A DNA stretch of 64,000 bases. It comes from Glycomyces sp. L485 (GTDB lineage: Bacteria; Actinomycetota; Actinomycetes; Mycobacteriales; Micromonosporaceae). Positions 32,697 to 41,097 of this stretch are shown here, piece after piece. Position numbers and translations under genes: made by a program. The stretch is taken from positions 20,067-84,066 of the forward strand of contig NZ_JAKZEW010000015.1 in assembly GCF_022548875.1 (NCBI RefSeq). Reading direction: 5' to 3'. Each line of letters begins with the position of its first letter. The stretch's first letter is position 1. The notes under the pieces were generated by a model. That model saw nothing but the letters and a program-made list of their open reading frames with translations. It was not told the DNA's origin and did no database searches.

Positions 32697-33920
32697 TCAG
32701 TCGACCAGGCCGACGGCTGCGGCAAGCTCGCTCGCGCTCTGTCGCAGCGGCTTCGGGCCTTCCAGCAGTTGCAGCGTCATCCGGCGGGCGAACCCGTTGT
32801 AGCGGACAGTCTCCGGCGCGGTCCGCTGCGCATCGTGCAGCGTGGCGAGCGCTTCGGCGAACTGGCCTTGGGCGTGTTGGGCGCGGGCGACTTCGACCAG
32901 GTGCCGCGAGCGTCGCGGGTTTGAGGGAATCGCCGCCGGATCGGTGCGCCGCGCGTACTGGAGTGCGGTCCCCGGTTGCGCCAGCTCGACGGCCGCCGTC
33001 ACCGCGTGCGCGCCGATGATCGCTCGGCTAAACGACGTCTGCGGGTGGTAGTGGAGCTCAGGGAGCCGTGAGGCGACGTCGTCGGCACGGTCCCACATCC
33101 GCCACGCCTGGCCGGCCTCGCCCGCCCTGGCTGCCGTGTAGGCCGCTTCGAAGCTCAGCGCCCCGTACATCGACAGTTCAGCCGTCTGCGCGTCCGGTAG
33201 CCGCGGTTCCAGCATCCGCAGGGCGCCGTCGATGACGTCGGCTGAGTCGTCCCACTGGCCAGCGTCGCGGTGGACCTGACACATGAACCAGACCGCCGAG
33301 GCGATCACGGCGCGGTCGCCGGACTCTTGGGCGGCCATCATGCCGCGCTCGGCGATGCGCCACAACAGGTTGCCGTCGGGCTGGTAGGCGGCGAACATCT
33401 GGGCCAGGTTCATCACCTCGGCGAGGATCGCGTATGCCTCGCGCCGCTCGGCCAGGTCGGCAGTGGTCGTCGCCGCTTGAGCTTCGGTGATGAGGCCGGG
33501 GAGGAGTTCACCGAGGGCGGTGCGGTGGTTGGCCGAGGCGTGCCGGACCCGCCAGGCGTCCGCCAGGCGCAATCGCAGGTGCGCGAGGTTGACCTCATGT
33601 GGCTCGGCGAGAGCAAAGTTGTTGACGGCCTTGCGGACAGCGGTTAGCGCCGGGTGCCCTGGGCCGCGGAATGACTCGATGGGCAAAGGCTGGTCGCCGA
33701 CGAGGTCGGCCACGTCGCGGATGTTCAACACTTCGGCGATCTTGAGGAGGGTCTGCAGGCGCGGCATCTGCAACCGGCCCGTCTCGACGGCCTTGACCCA
33801 ACTGCCGGACTTGCCGAGGAGCCCGCCGAGGACTTCGCGGGTCTTGCCGGCGCGGTTGCGGTAGTACTTTAGGCGTGCGCCGAAGGGCATTGCTGAGTCT
33901 GAGGGATCAACGCCGTTCAT
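32697..33920 (-). CDS. XRE-family regulator with TPR-like C-terminus
   Basis: 407 residues. Residues ~10-75 hold a helix-turn-helix (FGARLKYYRNRAGKTREVLGGLLGKSGSWVKAVETGRLQMPRLQTLLKIAEVLNI); the rest is helical with TPR-like repeats (for example MSGDRAVIASAVWFMCQVHRDAGQWDDSADVIDGAL, AQHAQGQFAEALATLHDAQRTAPE). This architecture is common in Streptomyces-type integrative elements and resembles peptide-sensing (RRNPP-like) regulators. It could sense a signal controlling transfer or excision. It is followed by the 18-bp-arm inverted repeat. Confidence 0.9.
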   Translation of the reverse strand: MNGVDPSDSAMPFGARLKYYRNRAGKTREVLGGLLGKSGSWVKAVETGRLQMPRLQTLLKIAEVLNIRDVADLVGDQPLPIESFRGPGHPALTAVRKAVNNFALAEPHEVNLAHLRLRLADAWRVRHASANHRTALGELLPGLITEAQAATTTADLAERREAYAILAEVMNLAQMFAAYQPDGNLLWRIAERGMMAAQESGDRAVIASAVWFMCQVHRDAGQWDDSADVIDGALRMLEPRLPDAQTAELSMYGALSFEAAYTAARAGEAGQAWRMWDRADDVASRLPELHYHPQTSFSRAIIGAHAVTAAVELAQPGTALQYARRTDPAAIPSNPRRSRHLVEVARAQHAQGQFAEALATLHDAQRTAPETVRYNGFARRMTLQLLEGPKPLRQSASELAAAVGLVD

Positions 33921-34006
33921 TCTCCCAGGCTACGGCCTACAGTCTCATGGCGCCAGCACAGAGGCCCGCCCCGAGCGCGACGACTTGGAGCGGGCCGACG
34001 GCAAGC

Positions 34007-34669
34007 CTAGACCTCCTTGCGGGCCTTATGGATCGCGAGCAGTGCGAGCGCCCCGACTGTCACCAGGCCGTCAACGGCGATCGGCCCGAGGTGGGCCGAC
34101 AGCGGGTCTTCTCCCCAGTGTGCGAGTAGGCCGGACATGTGCCGGTAGGACACGACAGCGGCGACGACGGCGACCGCGCCGACCCCGGCGAACCGCACCA
34201 GCGCGTACCCGACCGAGGCAGGCCAGCGGACGCGGGCCATGACTTCGATGGCGACGACGAGCGCGACGGGCCAGAACGCGGCCCCGGCAACCTGCGGCAG
34301 GCTCCTCGTGCCGTCGCTGACGACGTTCACGGTGTGGAGGATGTTGGCGCCCACGGAGGCGCCGATCCCGAGGACGAGCGCGAGCCAGGCGGTTGCCGCC
34401 GCGCCCCGCGGTTGTGCCGGGACTTGCCGCTCGCCTGCCGCTTCGGCAGGGGTGTCAGCTTCGGTGACACCCTCGGCAAGGGTCACGACGCCGCCGTTAC
34501 CCTCGGCCTTGACTTCCTTGATCCGGTCGCGGCCCCACCGCTCGGAGCGGCCGAACTCGGCGCCGAGCTTCGCGCCCGACAACGGCACCCCAGCGGCCAC
34601 AGACCGCCGGTAAGCCTCCCGGGCGTCCTCGCGCTCGGCCGAGTACTGCTTGCGCTCAGAGTGCGTCAC
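34007..34669 (-). CDS. DUF2637 (Spd-like) membrane protein with N-terminal HTH-like segment
   Basis: About 220 residues. The N-terminal ~55 residues (YSAEREDAREAYRRSVAAGVPLSGAKLGAEFGRSERWGRDRIKEVKAE) look like a small helix-turn-helix. The C-terminal ~130 residues are a DUF2637-type region with about four membrane helices (AATAWLALVLGIGASVGANILHTVN, PVALVVAIEVMARVRWP, VGAVAVVAAVVSYRHMSGLLAHWGEDPLSAHLGPIAVDGLVTVGALALLAIHKARKE). In Streptomyces plasmids and AICEs, DUF2637 proteins belong to the spread genes used in intramycelial plasmid distribution. GTG start with GGGGAGG upstream, overlapping the preceding stop (GTGA). Confidence 0.85.
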   Translation of the reverse strand: MTHSERKQYSAEREDAREAYRRSVAAGVPLSGAKLGAEFGRSERWGRDRIKEVKAEGNGGVVTLAEGVTEADTPAEAAGERQVPAQPRGAAATAWLALVLGIGASVGANILHTVNVVSDGTRSLPQVAGAAFWPVALVVAIEVMARVRWPASVGYALVRFAGVGAVAVVAAVVSYRHMSGLLAHWGEDPLSAHLGPIAVDGLVTVGALALLAIHKARKEV

Positions 34670-35181
34670 AGCGCCTCCCCAAGCTTGGCGTCCTGCCCGG
34701 CACGGATCGCGGACGTGAGCGCGTCGTGAAACGCCTCCCACGTCGCAGTGACTCTCGGGTCATGGTGCAGCTTGTCCTTGAGCCGTCGGCCCCTGCGGGC
34801 CTCGGCCTTGGCCTGGTCCAGGCTCAGTTCGCCCCAGAGGATGTACCAGAGGCCGTTGTTGCAGTTCTTGAGCCGCTCGACCTCGGCTGCCAGCTCGGCG
34901 TTCTCGACGATCGCGTCGTCGAGGGTTTCGGCCAGGCGCTCGTTCTCGGCGCGCACGTCATCAACGACGGCCTGGGAGCCGCAGCCGCAGCCGTCGACCT
35001 CGGCGCCGGTCACCTCGGCCACGGTGTAGCCGTACAGTTCGAGGTAGGCGCGGATGCTGTCGTCGCAGGCGGGAGAGCTGTAGATGTCGATGGCGGACCC
35101 GTCGCCTCGGGTGCCGCGGAGGAGGTGTGTCGCGGCGTCGCCGCACCGAACCTCGGGGAGCGGGTGGGTAGAGTTGGTCAT
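34666..35181 (-). CDS. Unknown coiled-coil element protein
   Basis: 171 residues. N-terminal part with several Cys and Gly (SSPACDDSIRAYLELYGYTVAEVTGAEVDGCGCGSQAV), a central coiled coil (VRAENERLAETLDDAIVENAELAAEVERLK) and a C-terminal helical region. No known family. Start codon next to the palindrome CGGAA-CC-TTCCG, which overlaps its RBS region. It leads the minus-strand pair with the DUF2637 gene. Confidence 0.75.
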   Translation of the reverse strand: MTNSTHPLPEVRCGDAATHLLRGTRGDGSAIDIYSSPACDDSIRAYLELYGYTVAEVTGAEVDGCGCGSQAVVDDVRAENERLAETLDDAIVENAELAAEVERLKNCNNGLWYILWGELSLDQAKAEARRGRRLKDKLHHDPRVTATWEAFHDALTSAIRAGQDAKLGEAL

Positions 35182-35252
35182 GTCGGAACCTTCCGTTCAG
35201 GTCCCGGCTTCGCCCGGTCAGCGGTATCAGCGCTGGTCGGGCTTTCGCTTTT

Positions 35253-35264
35253 CAGTACGCACTA
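35253..35264 (+). repeat. Candidate integrase arm site, right
   Basis: CAGTACGCACTA, one mismatch from the left-end site; followed by GTACACAC two nt on. Between the last element gene and attR core. Confidence 0.4.
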
Positions 35265-35378
35265 GGTACACACACTTAGCGAAACGCCGAGAAACATTGC
35301 GATTCGTTGAGTGCGTCTTACCTGCGTAATGACGGTTTTCGAGCTGTAACCGCTGGTGGCTATCCCGCCCGGATGTAA

Positions 35379-35415
35379 CGAAGGGTTGATGGTTCGAGTC
35401 CATCTCGGGGAGCCA
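35379..35415 (+). repeat. attR core, 37-bp direct repeat
   Basis: Exact copy of the 37-nt tRNA-Asn 3' segment, without the 5' part of the tRNA, so it is not a functional tRNA gene. It marks the right boundary of the element. Confidence 0.95.
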
Positions 35416-35438
35416 CCACCTTGAGACAGTGGGGCACG

Positions 35439-35473
35439 GCCCGGTCAGCGGCAACGCTGAGCCGGGCTTTTTT
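35439..35473 (+). terminator. Former tRNA-Asn terminator, now beyond attR
   Basis: Stem GCCCGG-TCAGCG / CGCTGA-G-CCGGGC with a GCAA loop, one bulged G, and a TTTTTT tail, starting 24 nt after attR. By position it would have ended tRNA-Asn transcription before the element inserted. Confidence 0.85.
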
Positions 35474-36010
35474 CATGCCTCGGAGTCGCTTTCCGGCAGC
35501 AGAGCTTCCAGAAGAGGGCTGCCCCTCCAAGCCGAGGAGGCAGCGCACTTCATGCCCGAGAAGTTCAAGAAACCCCGCATGCACGGAGAGCGCAGAGTAG
35601 GCGACCGTGAACCAGAGGTTGCCGTGGCCCGTCCCCCGCCCGCGCAGGGAACATCGTGCCGAGCCCGGATGAGTTCACGCCTCGCACCTGCGCGCCGTCG
35701 GATTTCGCCGTCAGACACGGCAGTCACCGAATCGCGCCCCCAGGAGTCGACTCGAATACACCGATCACCCTGTGGCGCTATGTGTTCACTGTTATCCAAA
35801 TTGACACAATGCAATATACGTCGGGGTATTGACCGGGTCTGCACGGTTCAGTAGCCTTCAGCCGAATACGTTTGCACTGTGGAGTGGTCACCGCCGTCAC
35901 CCGGCATCGGCGTCGACCCTTACCCCGGTCGCGCCCCTGATCACGCTCCACTTTGCATTTCTCGCCGCCGGGCCCCTCGCGGCCCGGCCTTCTGAAGGAG
36001 CAATGCGAGC
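35474..36010. other. Intergenic region upstream of pectate lyase
   Basis: 537 nt without a gene I can support. It contains a fair promoter candidate (TTGACA at 35801-35806, 18 nt, GGTATT) and a hairpin GCCGGGCC/GGCCCGGC (35967-35988) just before the RBS AAGGAG, which would sit in the pectate lyase 5' leader. Confidence 0.5.
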
Positions 36011-37567
36011 ATGCACGAACCCCGAGAAGCACCTCAAGTCACACAGAAGACGAGACGCCGAACGATCGCGATCGCAGCAGGCGTGGTCGGCGCGCTCGGC
36101 GCAGGCGCGCTGACGGTCGTCGTGGCGACCAACGCCAGCGCCGACCCGGGATGCCAGGTCGACTACCGCATCGTCAACGACTGGGGCTCCGGCTTCCACG
36201 CCGACGTCAGCATCACCGCCGACGAGGCGATCGACGGCTGGACCATCGAATGGGACTTCGCCAGCGCTGTCTCCGGCATCAGCGCCTGGAACGTCACCGA
36301 CCAGTCACTTGACGGCCGTCACTTCACCGCCTCGGACTCCGGATGGAACGCCGTCATCGACGAGGGCGAGACCACCCGGGTGTTCGGCCTCATCGGCTCC
36401 GGCCCCGGCGCCGACATCACCGACGTCACGATCAACGGCGAGTCCTGCGGCAAGAACGGCGAGGTGCCGTCCGAGGAGCCGACCGAGGAGCGGACCGGCG
36501 AGCCGTCCGAGGAGCCGACCGAGGAGCCGACGACGGACGTGCCCACTGAGGAGCCGACCGAGGATCCGTCCGACGATCCGGGCGCCGAGGACCCCCCGGC
36601 GGCCGCCGACGGCCCCGTGGGCTACGCCGCGATGAACGGCGGCACCACCGGCGGGTTCGGGGCCGCCACCGTCAGCGAGCACACGGTCGGCGACGGCGAC
36701 GCTATGTACGGCCTGCTCAAAGAGCATCGCGACGCAGGCTCGGACGAGGGCCTGGTCATCTACGTCGACGGGACCATCAGCCCGAGCAACTGCTCGTGCG
36801 TCAACATGGACGTCAGGGACGTCGAGAACGTCTCGATCATCGGAGTCGGCGACGCCGGTGAGTTCGACGGGATCGGATTCAACGTGTCCGGGGCGCACAA
36901 CGTCGTCATCCGGAACCTCGAGATCCACCACGTCAGCGAGGGCGGCGGCGACGGGATCGGCGTCCAGAGCGGCAGCTCGAACATCTGGATCGACCACAAC
37001 GAGATCCACAACGAGTACCCCGATGTGGACAAGGACTACTACGACGGCCTGATCGACATCAAGGGCGGCTCGGAGTACATCACCATCTCCTGGAACCACC
37101 TCCACGACGCTTGGAAGACGATGCTGACCGCCTCCAACGACAGCGAGGGCGCCAACGGCGACAAGATCACTTACGCGAACAACCTGTTCGAGAATCTGGG
37201 CTCGCGCGTGCCGCTGATCCGACGCTCGGAGGTGCACATGCTCAACAACTACTTCCTCGACATCGGGGACACCGCGATCAACGCCCGCATGGGCGCGCAG
37301 GTCCTGGTCGAGGGGAACTACTTCGAGAACGTGGGCACCGGCCGGGCCGACGGCAACACCGGCCACGTCAAGGGCGCGGTCGGCTGGTTCTACGGCAGTC
37401 CCGAGACCGGCTACTGGCACCTGGTCGACAACGCCTTCGAGAACACCGCGCACGAGCACCTGGAGTCGACCACCGACTTCACCGTCCCGTACGACTACGA
37501 CGCGCTCAGCCCGGAGCAGGCCCGCGACCAGGCCCTGCGGCACACCGGCACCGGAGCACTCGGCTGA
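36011..37567 (+). CDS. Secreted pectate lyase (PL1) with CBM2-like domain
   Basis: 518 residues. A basic N-terminus and hydrophobic signal (RRRTIAIAAGVVGALGAGALTVVVATNASA) lead to export. Residues ~47-143 are a CBM2-like cellulose-binding beta sandwich bounded by two Cys (PGCQVDYRIVNDWGSGFHADVSITADEAIDGWTIEWDF...GESCG). A Pro/Thr/Glu repeat linker (~148-200) follows, then the parallel beta-helix PL1 domain: GFGAATVSEHTVGDGDAM, IRNLEIHHVSEGGGDGIGVQSGSSNIWIDHNEIHNE (vWiDH motif), DYYDGLIDIKGGSEYITISWNHLHDAWKTML and NLFENLGSRVPLIRR (RxPxxR). It cleaves polygalacturonate by beta-elimination, with Ca2+ expected. Confidence 0.95.
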   Translation: MHEPREAPQVTQKTRRRTIAIAAGVVGALGAGALTVVVATNASADPGCQVDYRIVNDWGSGFHADVSITADEAIDGWTIEWDFASAVSGISAWNVTDQSLDGRHFTASDSGWNAVIDEGETTRVFGLIGSGPGADITDVTINGESCGKNGEVPSEEPTEERTGEPSEEPTEEPTTDVPTEEPTEDPSDDPGAEDPPAAADGPVGYAAMNGGTTGGFGAATVSEHTVGDGDAMYGLLKEHRDAGSDEGLVIYVDGTISPSNCSCVNMDVRDVENVSIIGVGDAGEFDGIGFNVSGAHNVVIRNLEIHHVSEGGGDGIGVQSGSSNIWIDHNEIHNEYPDVDKDYYDGLIDIKGGSEYITISWNHLHDAWKTMLTASNDSEGANGDKITYANNLFENLGSRVPLIRRSEVHMLNNYFLDIGDTAINARMGAQVLVEGNYFENVGTGRADGNTGHVKGAVGWFYGSPETGYWHLVDNAFENTAHEHLESTTDFTVPYDYDALSPEQARDQALRHTGTGALG

Positions 37568-37592
37568 TACGCCGATAGAACGGCACGGGCAC

Positions 37593-37622
37593 GGCCCCGC
37601 AACCGGGTGCGGTTGCGGGGCC
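37593..37622 (+). terminator. Terminator after pectate lyase
   Basis: Perfect 12-bp stem GGCCCCGCAACC-N6-GGTTGCGGGGCC, no U tract. Confidence 0.75.
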
Positions 37623-37692
37623 GACCTGTATCAGTCCCTGCGGGTTCGCGGGTCCCGCACATACCGACTCGGCCGGAGTATCGTCCGGGGCT

Positions 37693-39147
37693 ATGGCGAC
37701 CAGGAAGCTCAAGTCCCTGCCGGTCGGCACCGGTGCCACCGGCACCCGCGTCGAGACCGATTCGATCGGCTCGATCGAGGTACCCGCCGAGCACTACTGG
37801 GGTGCGCAGACGCAGCGGTCGCTGATCCACTTCGCGATCGGCGACGACCGCATGCCGCACGAACTCCACCACGCCTACGGCCAAGTGAAGAAGGCCGCGG
37901 CGCTCCTCAACGCCGACGCCGGCCGGCTCGACCCGGCCGCCGCCGAAGCGATCGTCGCGGCCGCGGACGAGGTGATCGCCGGCGAGCTCGATGCGGAGTT
38001 CCCGCTCCGCATCTGGCAGTCCGGGTCGGGGACGCAGTCGAACATGAACGTCAACGAGGTGATCGCCAACCGCGCCTGCCAACTGCTCGGCGGCGAGATC
38101 GGGTCCAAGCACCCAGTCCACCCGAACGACCACGTGAACATGGCGCAGTCGACGAACGACGGGTTCCCGACCGCGATGCACATAGCGACGCTCCTGGCGG
38201 TCCGCGACCGGACGCTGCCGGGGATCAGCGCCCTGGCCGACGCGATCTCGGAGAAGGCGCGGCAGTGGGTCGACATCGTCAAGATCGGACGCACGCACCT
38301 GCAGGACGCGACGCCGCTCACGGTCGGCCAGGAGTGGTCGGGCTGGGCCGCGCAGCTGCGCGACGCCGCCGCCCGGTTGGAGCGCTCGCTGGAGTCGATC
38401 CGCGAACTCGCCGCGGGCGGCACCGCCGTCGGCACCGGTATCAACGCCCCCGAGGGTTTCGGGGAGGCGATCGCGGCGAAGCTGGCGGATCTGACCGGCC
38501 TGCCGCTGAGGACCGCGTCAAACAAGTTCGCCGCGCAGGGCTCGCTGGACGGGATGGTCGCCGTCAGCGCGGGCCTGCGGGGCGTCGCGGTGGCGCTGAT
38601 GAAGGTCGCCAACGACATGCGGTGGCTCTCGTCGGGGCCGCGCGCCGGGCTCCAGGAACTCAGGCTGCCGGCCAACGAGCCGGGCTCCTCGATCATGCCC
38701 GGCAAGGTCAACCCGACGCAGCAGGAGGCCGCGGTGATGGTCTGCCTCCAGGTGATCGGCGAGGACTCGATCGTCGCATCGGCCGGAGCGCAGGGCAACT
38801 TCGAGCTCAACACGATGCGCCCGGTCGTCACCGGCAACGTCCTGCATTCGGCCCGGATCCTCGCCGACGCCTGCGAGAGCCTCAGGGTCCACAGTGTCGA
38901 GGGCACCGAGCTCGACGCCGACCAGGTCGCCACGCTGGTCGGGCGCTCGCTGATGCTCGTGACGGCGCTGAGCCCGCACCTCGGCTACGAACGGGCCTCG
39001 GCCATCGCCCACAAGGCCGACCAGGAGCGGACGACGCTGCGCGAGGCGGCGCTCGCGCTCGGCGTGGACGCTGACGACTTCGACCGCATCGTCGACCCCG
39101 CCACTATGGTCGGCGACCCCCGTAGGGACCTGGACATGGAGGAGTGA
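37693..39147 (+). CDS. fumC: Fumarate hydratase class II
   Basis: 484 residues. Class II (iron-independent) fumarase of the aspartase/fumarase superfamily: VPAEHYWGAQTQRS, the conserved QSGSGTQSNMNVNEVIANRA, HPVHPNDHVNMAQSTNDGFPTAMH, KIGRTHLQDATPLTVGQEWSG and the catalytic signature GSSIMPGKVNPTQQEA. It interconverts fumarate and L-malate in the TCA cycle. About 20 residues longer at the N-terminus than many FumC. ATG follows a TATCGT -10-like box at 8 nt with no RBS, so it may be leaderless. It lies just upstream of a dicarboxylate transporter and its two-component system. Confidence 0.95.
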   Translation: MATRKLKSLPVGTGATGTRVETDSIGSIEVPAEHYWGAQTQRSLIHFAIGDDRMPHELHHAYGQVKKAAALLNADAGRLDPAAAEAIVAAADEVIAGELDAEFPLRIWQSGSGTQSNMNVNEVIANRACQLLGGEIGSKHPVHPNDHVNMAQSTNDGFPTAMHIATLLAVRDRTLPGISALADAISEKARQWVDIVKIGRTHLQDATPLTVGQEWSGWAAQLRDAAARLERSLESIRELAAGGTAVGTGINAPEGFGEAIAAKLADLTGLPLRTASNKFAAQGSLDGMVAVSAGLRGVAVALMKVANDMRWLSSGPRAGLQELRLPANEPGSSIMPGKVNPTQQEAAVMVCLQVIGEDSIVASAGAQGNFELNTMRPVVTGNVLHSARILADACESLRVHSVEGTELDADQVATLVGRSLMLVTALSPHLGYERASAIAHKADQERTTLREAALALGVDADDFDRIVDPATMVGDPRRDLDMEE

Positions 39148-39391
39148 TCCCGTGCGGCGGTGTCGAAATCGCCGACGAAGTCGACCGGTGCATCGCCTGG
39201 CACGCCTCTGCTATCGCGTACATCATCGGGCGCCGCCGCATCGACGGCCTCAGGGAACGGGCGCGGCGCAGGCTCGGCGCCCGATTCGACATGCGGCACT
39301 TGACGACCGCGTCCGCTCCAGCGGTTCGATCCCGCTGAAGACCATGACCGGCGTCGTCGAGGACTGGATCGCCGAGACCATTACGACCTAA
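39144..39391 (+). pseudogene. Decayed C-terminal fragment of a DUF885 family protein
   Basis: Two adjoining frames together read as the end of a DUF885 protein: CIAWHASAIAYIIGRRRIDGLRERARRRLGARFDMRH in one, and DDRVRSSGSIPLKTMTGVVEDWIAETITT in the next, joined across a ~1-nt deletion near 39300 (H-[F]-D-D-R-V-R). DUF885 proteins end with just such a LGxRFDxRxFHDxVLxxGSxPLxxLxxxVxxWI block. The other ~450 residues are gone. It lies between fumC and the DASS gene, a scar of gene loss or of the rearrangement that brought these together. Confidence 0.72.
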
Positions 39392-39481
39392 ATAGCGACA
39401 AGTCATGTGACTGCTGACACTCTTCGAACACGGCCTGATTAAGGCCGGCTGAACACGATGTTTCGAAGGGGAAAGATCATC

Positions 39482-41056
39482 ATGGCCCTCACCTCTCCAC
39501 GCACCGCGGAGACCATCCGCGAATCGGCGGGTCCCCGGCCGGGAGCCGGCGAGAAACACCTGCCCACCGCCCGCATCTGGACCGGCCGCATCCTCGGCCC
39601 GGTCCTCGCCCTCCTCGCCTACTTCCTCATCCCCGACAACCCGGCGCTCACCGACGCGGGCCGAGCCACCGCCGCCGCCGTGATCCTCGTGGCCGTCTGG
39701 TGGATGACCGAGGCCCTGCCGCTCGCGGCCACCGCACTCGTCCCGATCGTCGCCCTGCCGTTCCTCGGGATCATGCCGGTCGCAGAAGCCACAGCTCCGT
39801 ACGCCTCACCCACCGTGTTCCTGTTCATGGGCGGCTTCATCATCGCGCTGGCGATGCAGAAGTGGAACCTCCACCTGCGCATCGCCCTGCTGACCATGCG
39901 CCTTGTCGGCACCAAACCCCGCCGCCTCGTCCTCGGGGTCATGATCGCCACCGCGTTCCTGTCCATGTGGGTCTCGAACACGGCCACCACCATGATGATG
40001 CTGCCCATCGGACTGAGCGTCCTCGCCATGGCCGCCAAGCCGCTGAACGGAGAAGAGACCGAAGACGAACCCGACCCGGCCGTCAAGCGATTCGGCGTCA
40101 CCCTCATGCTCGCCATCGCCTTCGCCGCGACCATCGGCGGCCTGTCCACGCTCATCGGCAGCCCGCCCAACCTCATCCTCGCCGGTTTCGTCGAGCAGGA
40201 ATACGGCCTCAGCATCGACTTCGCCGACTGGATGATGATCGGGGTCCCCCTCTCGGCGGTGTTCCTCGTCATCGCCTGGCTGCTGCTGACCCGCGTCATC
40301 TTCCCGGTCAAGATCACAGAGATCGCCGGAGGCAAGAGCGTCATCACCGATCACCTCAAGAGCCTGGGCCGCATGTCCCGAGGCGAGTGGACCGTCCTGT
40401 GCGTCTTCTCCTCCACCGCACTGCTGTGGGTGTTCAAGGACTTCATCACCGAATCGGCCGCGATCACCTCGGTCCTGCCGTTCGCCGCTTACCTCGACGA
40501 CCCCTCGATCGCCGTCGCCGCCGCCGTCGCGCTGTTCCTCATCCCCGTCTCGGCCCGCAAAGGCGAGTTCGCGATCGACTGGAAGACCGTCCAAGGCGGC
40601 ATCCCGTGGGGCGTCCTGCTGCTGTTCGGCGGCGGCCTGTCCATCGCCGGCGCGGTCAGGGACACCGGCCTGAGCGAGTACATCGGCACCCAGGTCGGCG
40701 GGCTCGGCACTCTGCCGACGATCCTGCTCGTCGCCGCGATCTGCCTGATCGTCCTCATGCTGACCGAGCTCACCAGCAACACGGCCACAGCCGCCACGTT
40801 CCTGCCGGTCCTCGGCGGCGTAGCCGTCGGCATCGGAGTCGACCCACTGCTGCTGCTCATACCGGCCGCGTTCGCCGCCACCTGCTCGTTCATGATGCCC
40901 GTGGGCACCCCGCCCAACGCGATCGTGTTCGGCTCCGGGCAGGTCACCATCGGCCAGATGGTCCGCGCCGGGGTCTGGCTCAACCTCATCGGCATCGTCC
41001 TCATCACCGCCGCCGTGTACCTGCTAGGCGGCCCGGTGCTCGGCATCGACTTCTAG
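39482..41056 (+). CDS. DASS/SLC13 family sodium:dicarboxylate symporter
   Basis: 524 residues with ~12-14 hydrophobic segments. The two SNT sodium/substrate motifs are visible: WVSNTATTMMMLPIG in the first half, and LTSNTATAATFLPVLGGVAVGIG in the second. TLIGSPPNLIL and MMPVGTPPNAIVFGSG form the re-entrant substrate sites. Members import succinate, fumarate, malate or citrate with Na+. ATG is preceded by AAGGGGAAAG. The neighbouring fumC and DcuS/CitA-type sensor make a C4-dicarboxylate the best guess. Confidence 0.93.
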   Translation: MALTSPRTAETIRESAGPRPGAGEKHLPTARIWTGRILGPVLALLAYFLIPDNPALTDAGRATAAAVILVAVWWMTEALPLAATALVPIVALPFLGIMPVAEATAPYASPTVFLFMGGFIIALAMQKWNLHLRIALLTMRLVGTKPRRLVLGVMIATAFLSMWVSNTATTMMMLPIGLSVLAMAAKPLNGEETEDEPDPAVKRFGVTLMLAIAFAATIGGLSTLIGSPPNLILAGFVEQEYGLSIDFADWMMIGVPLSAVFLVIAWLLLTRVIFPVKITEIAGGKSVITDHLKSLGRMSRGEWTVLCVFSSTALLWVFKDFITESAAITSVLPFAAYLDDPSIAVAAAVALFLIPVSARKGEFAIDWKTVQGGIPWGVLLLFGGGLSIAGAVRDTGLSEYIGTQVGGLGTLPTILLVAAICLIVLMLTELTSNTATAATFLPVLGGVAVGIGVDPLLLLIPAAFAATCSFMMPVGTPPNAIVFGSGQVTIGQMVRAGVWLNLIGIVLITAAVYLLGGPVLGIDF

Positions 41057-41097
41057 GCCGGTCGGGACCACCGGACACCCCCTAGCACAATGGTGTC

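Larger units (their letters stand above)
26794..35415. mobile_element. 8.6-kb integrative element in tRNA-Asn (AICE/satellite-like)
   Basis: Bounded by the 37-bp repeat, with integrase next to the tRNA. Left to right: integrase and Cro/CI-like regulator (minus); excisionase-like, unknown, RecA-fold ATPase, zinc-finger protein and unknown (plus); a hairpin-rich gap; two small proteins (minus); a large inverted repeat; XRE-TPR regulator, DUF2637 protein and a coiled-coil protein (minus). This resembles an actinomycete integrative and conjugative element (AICE, pSAM2 type) in int/xis/rep logic and in the DUF2637 (Spd-like) protein. No FtsK-like transfer protein, relaxase, prim-pol or virion gene is visible. 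It is therefore either a reduced AICE, a helper-dependent mobilisable element, or a phage satellite. Confidence 0.92.

Noticed and set aside
35429..35854. 141-codon plus-strand frame after attR
   Set aside because: It begins before and includes the tRNA-Asn terminator hairpin; no RBS or family.
36478..36600. Short tandem repeats in the pectate lyase gene as a CRISPR or mobile repeat
   Set aside because: These are in-frame GAGGAGCCGACC-type codons of the Pro/Thr/Glu linker, normal for secreted multi-domain enzymes. No CRISPR array is visible in the window.
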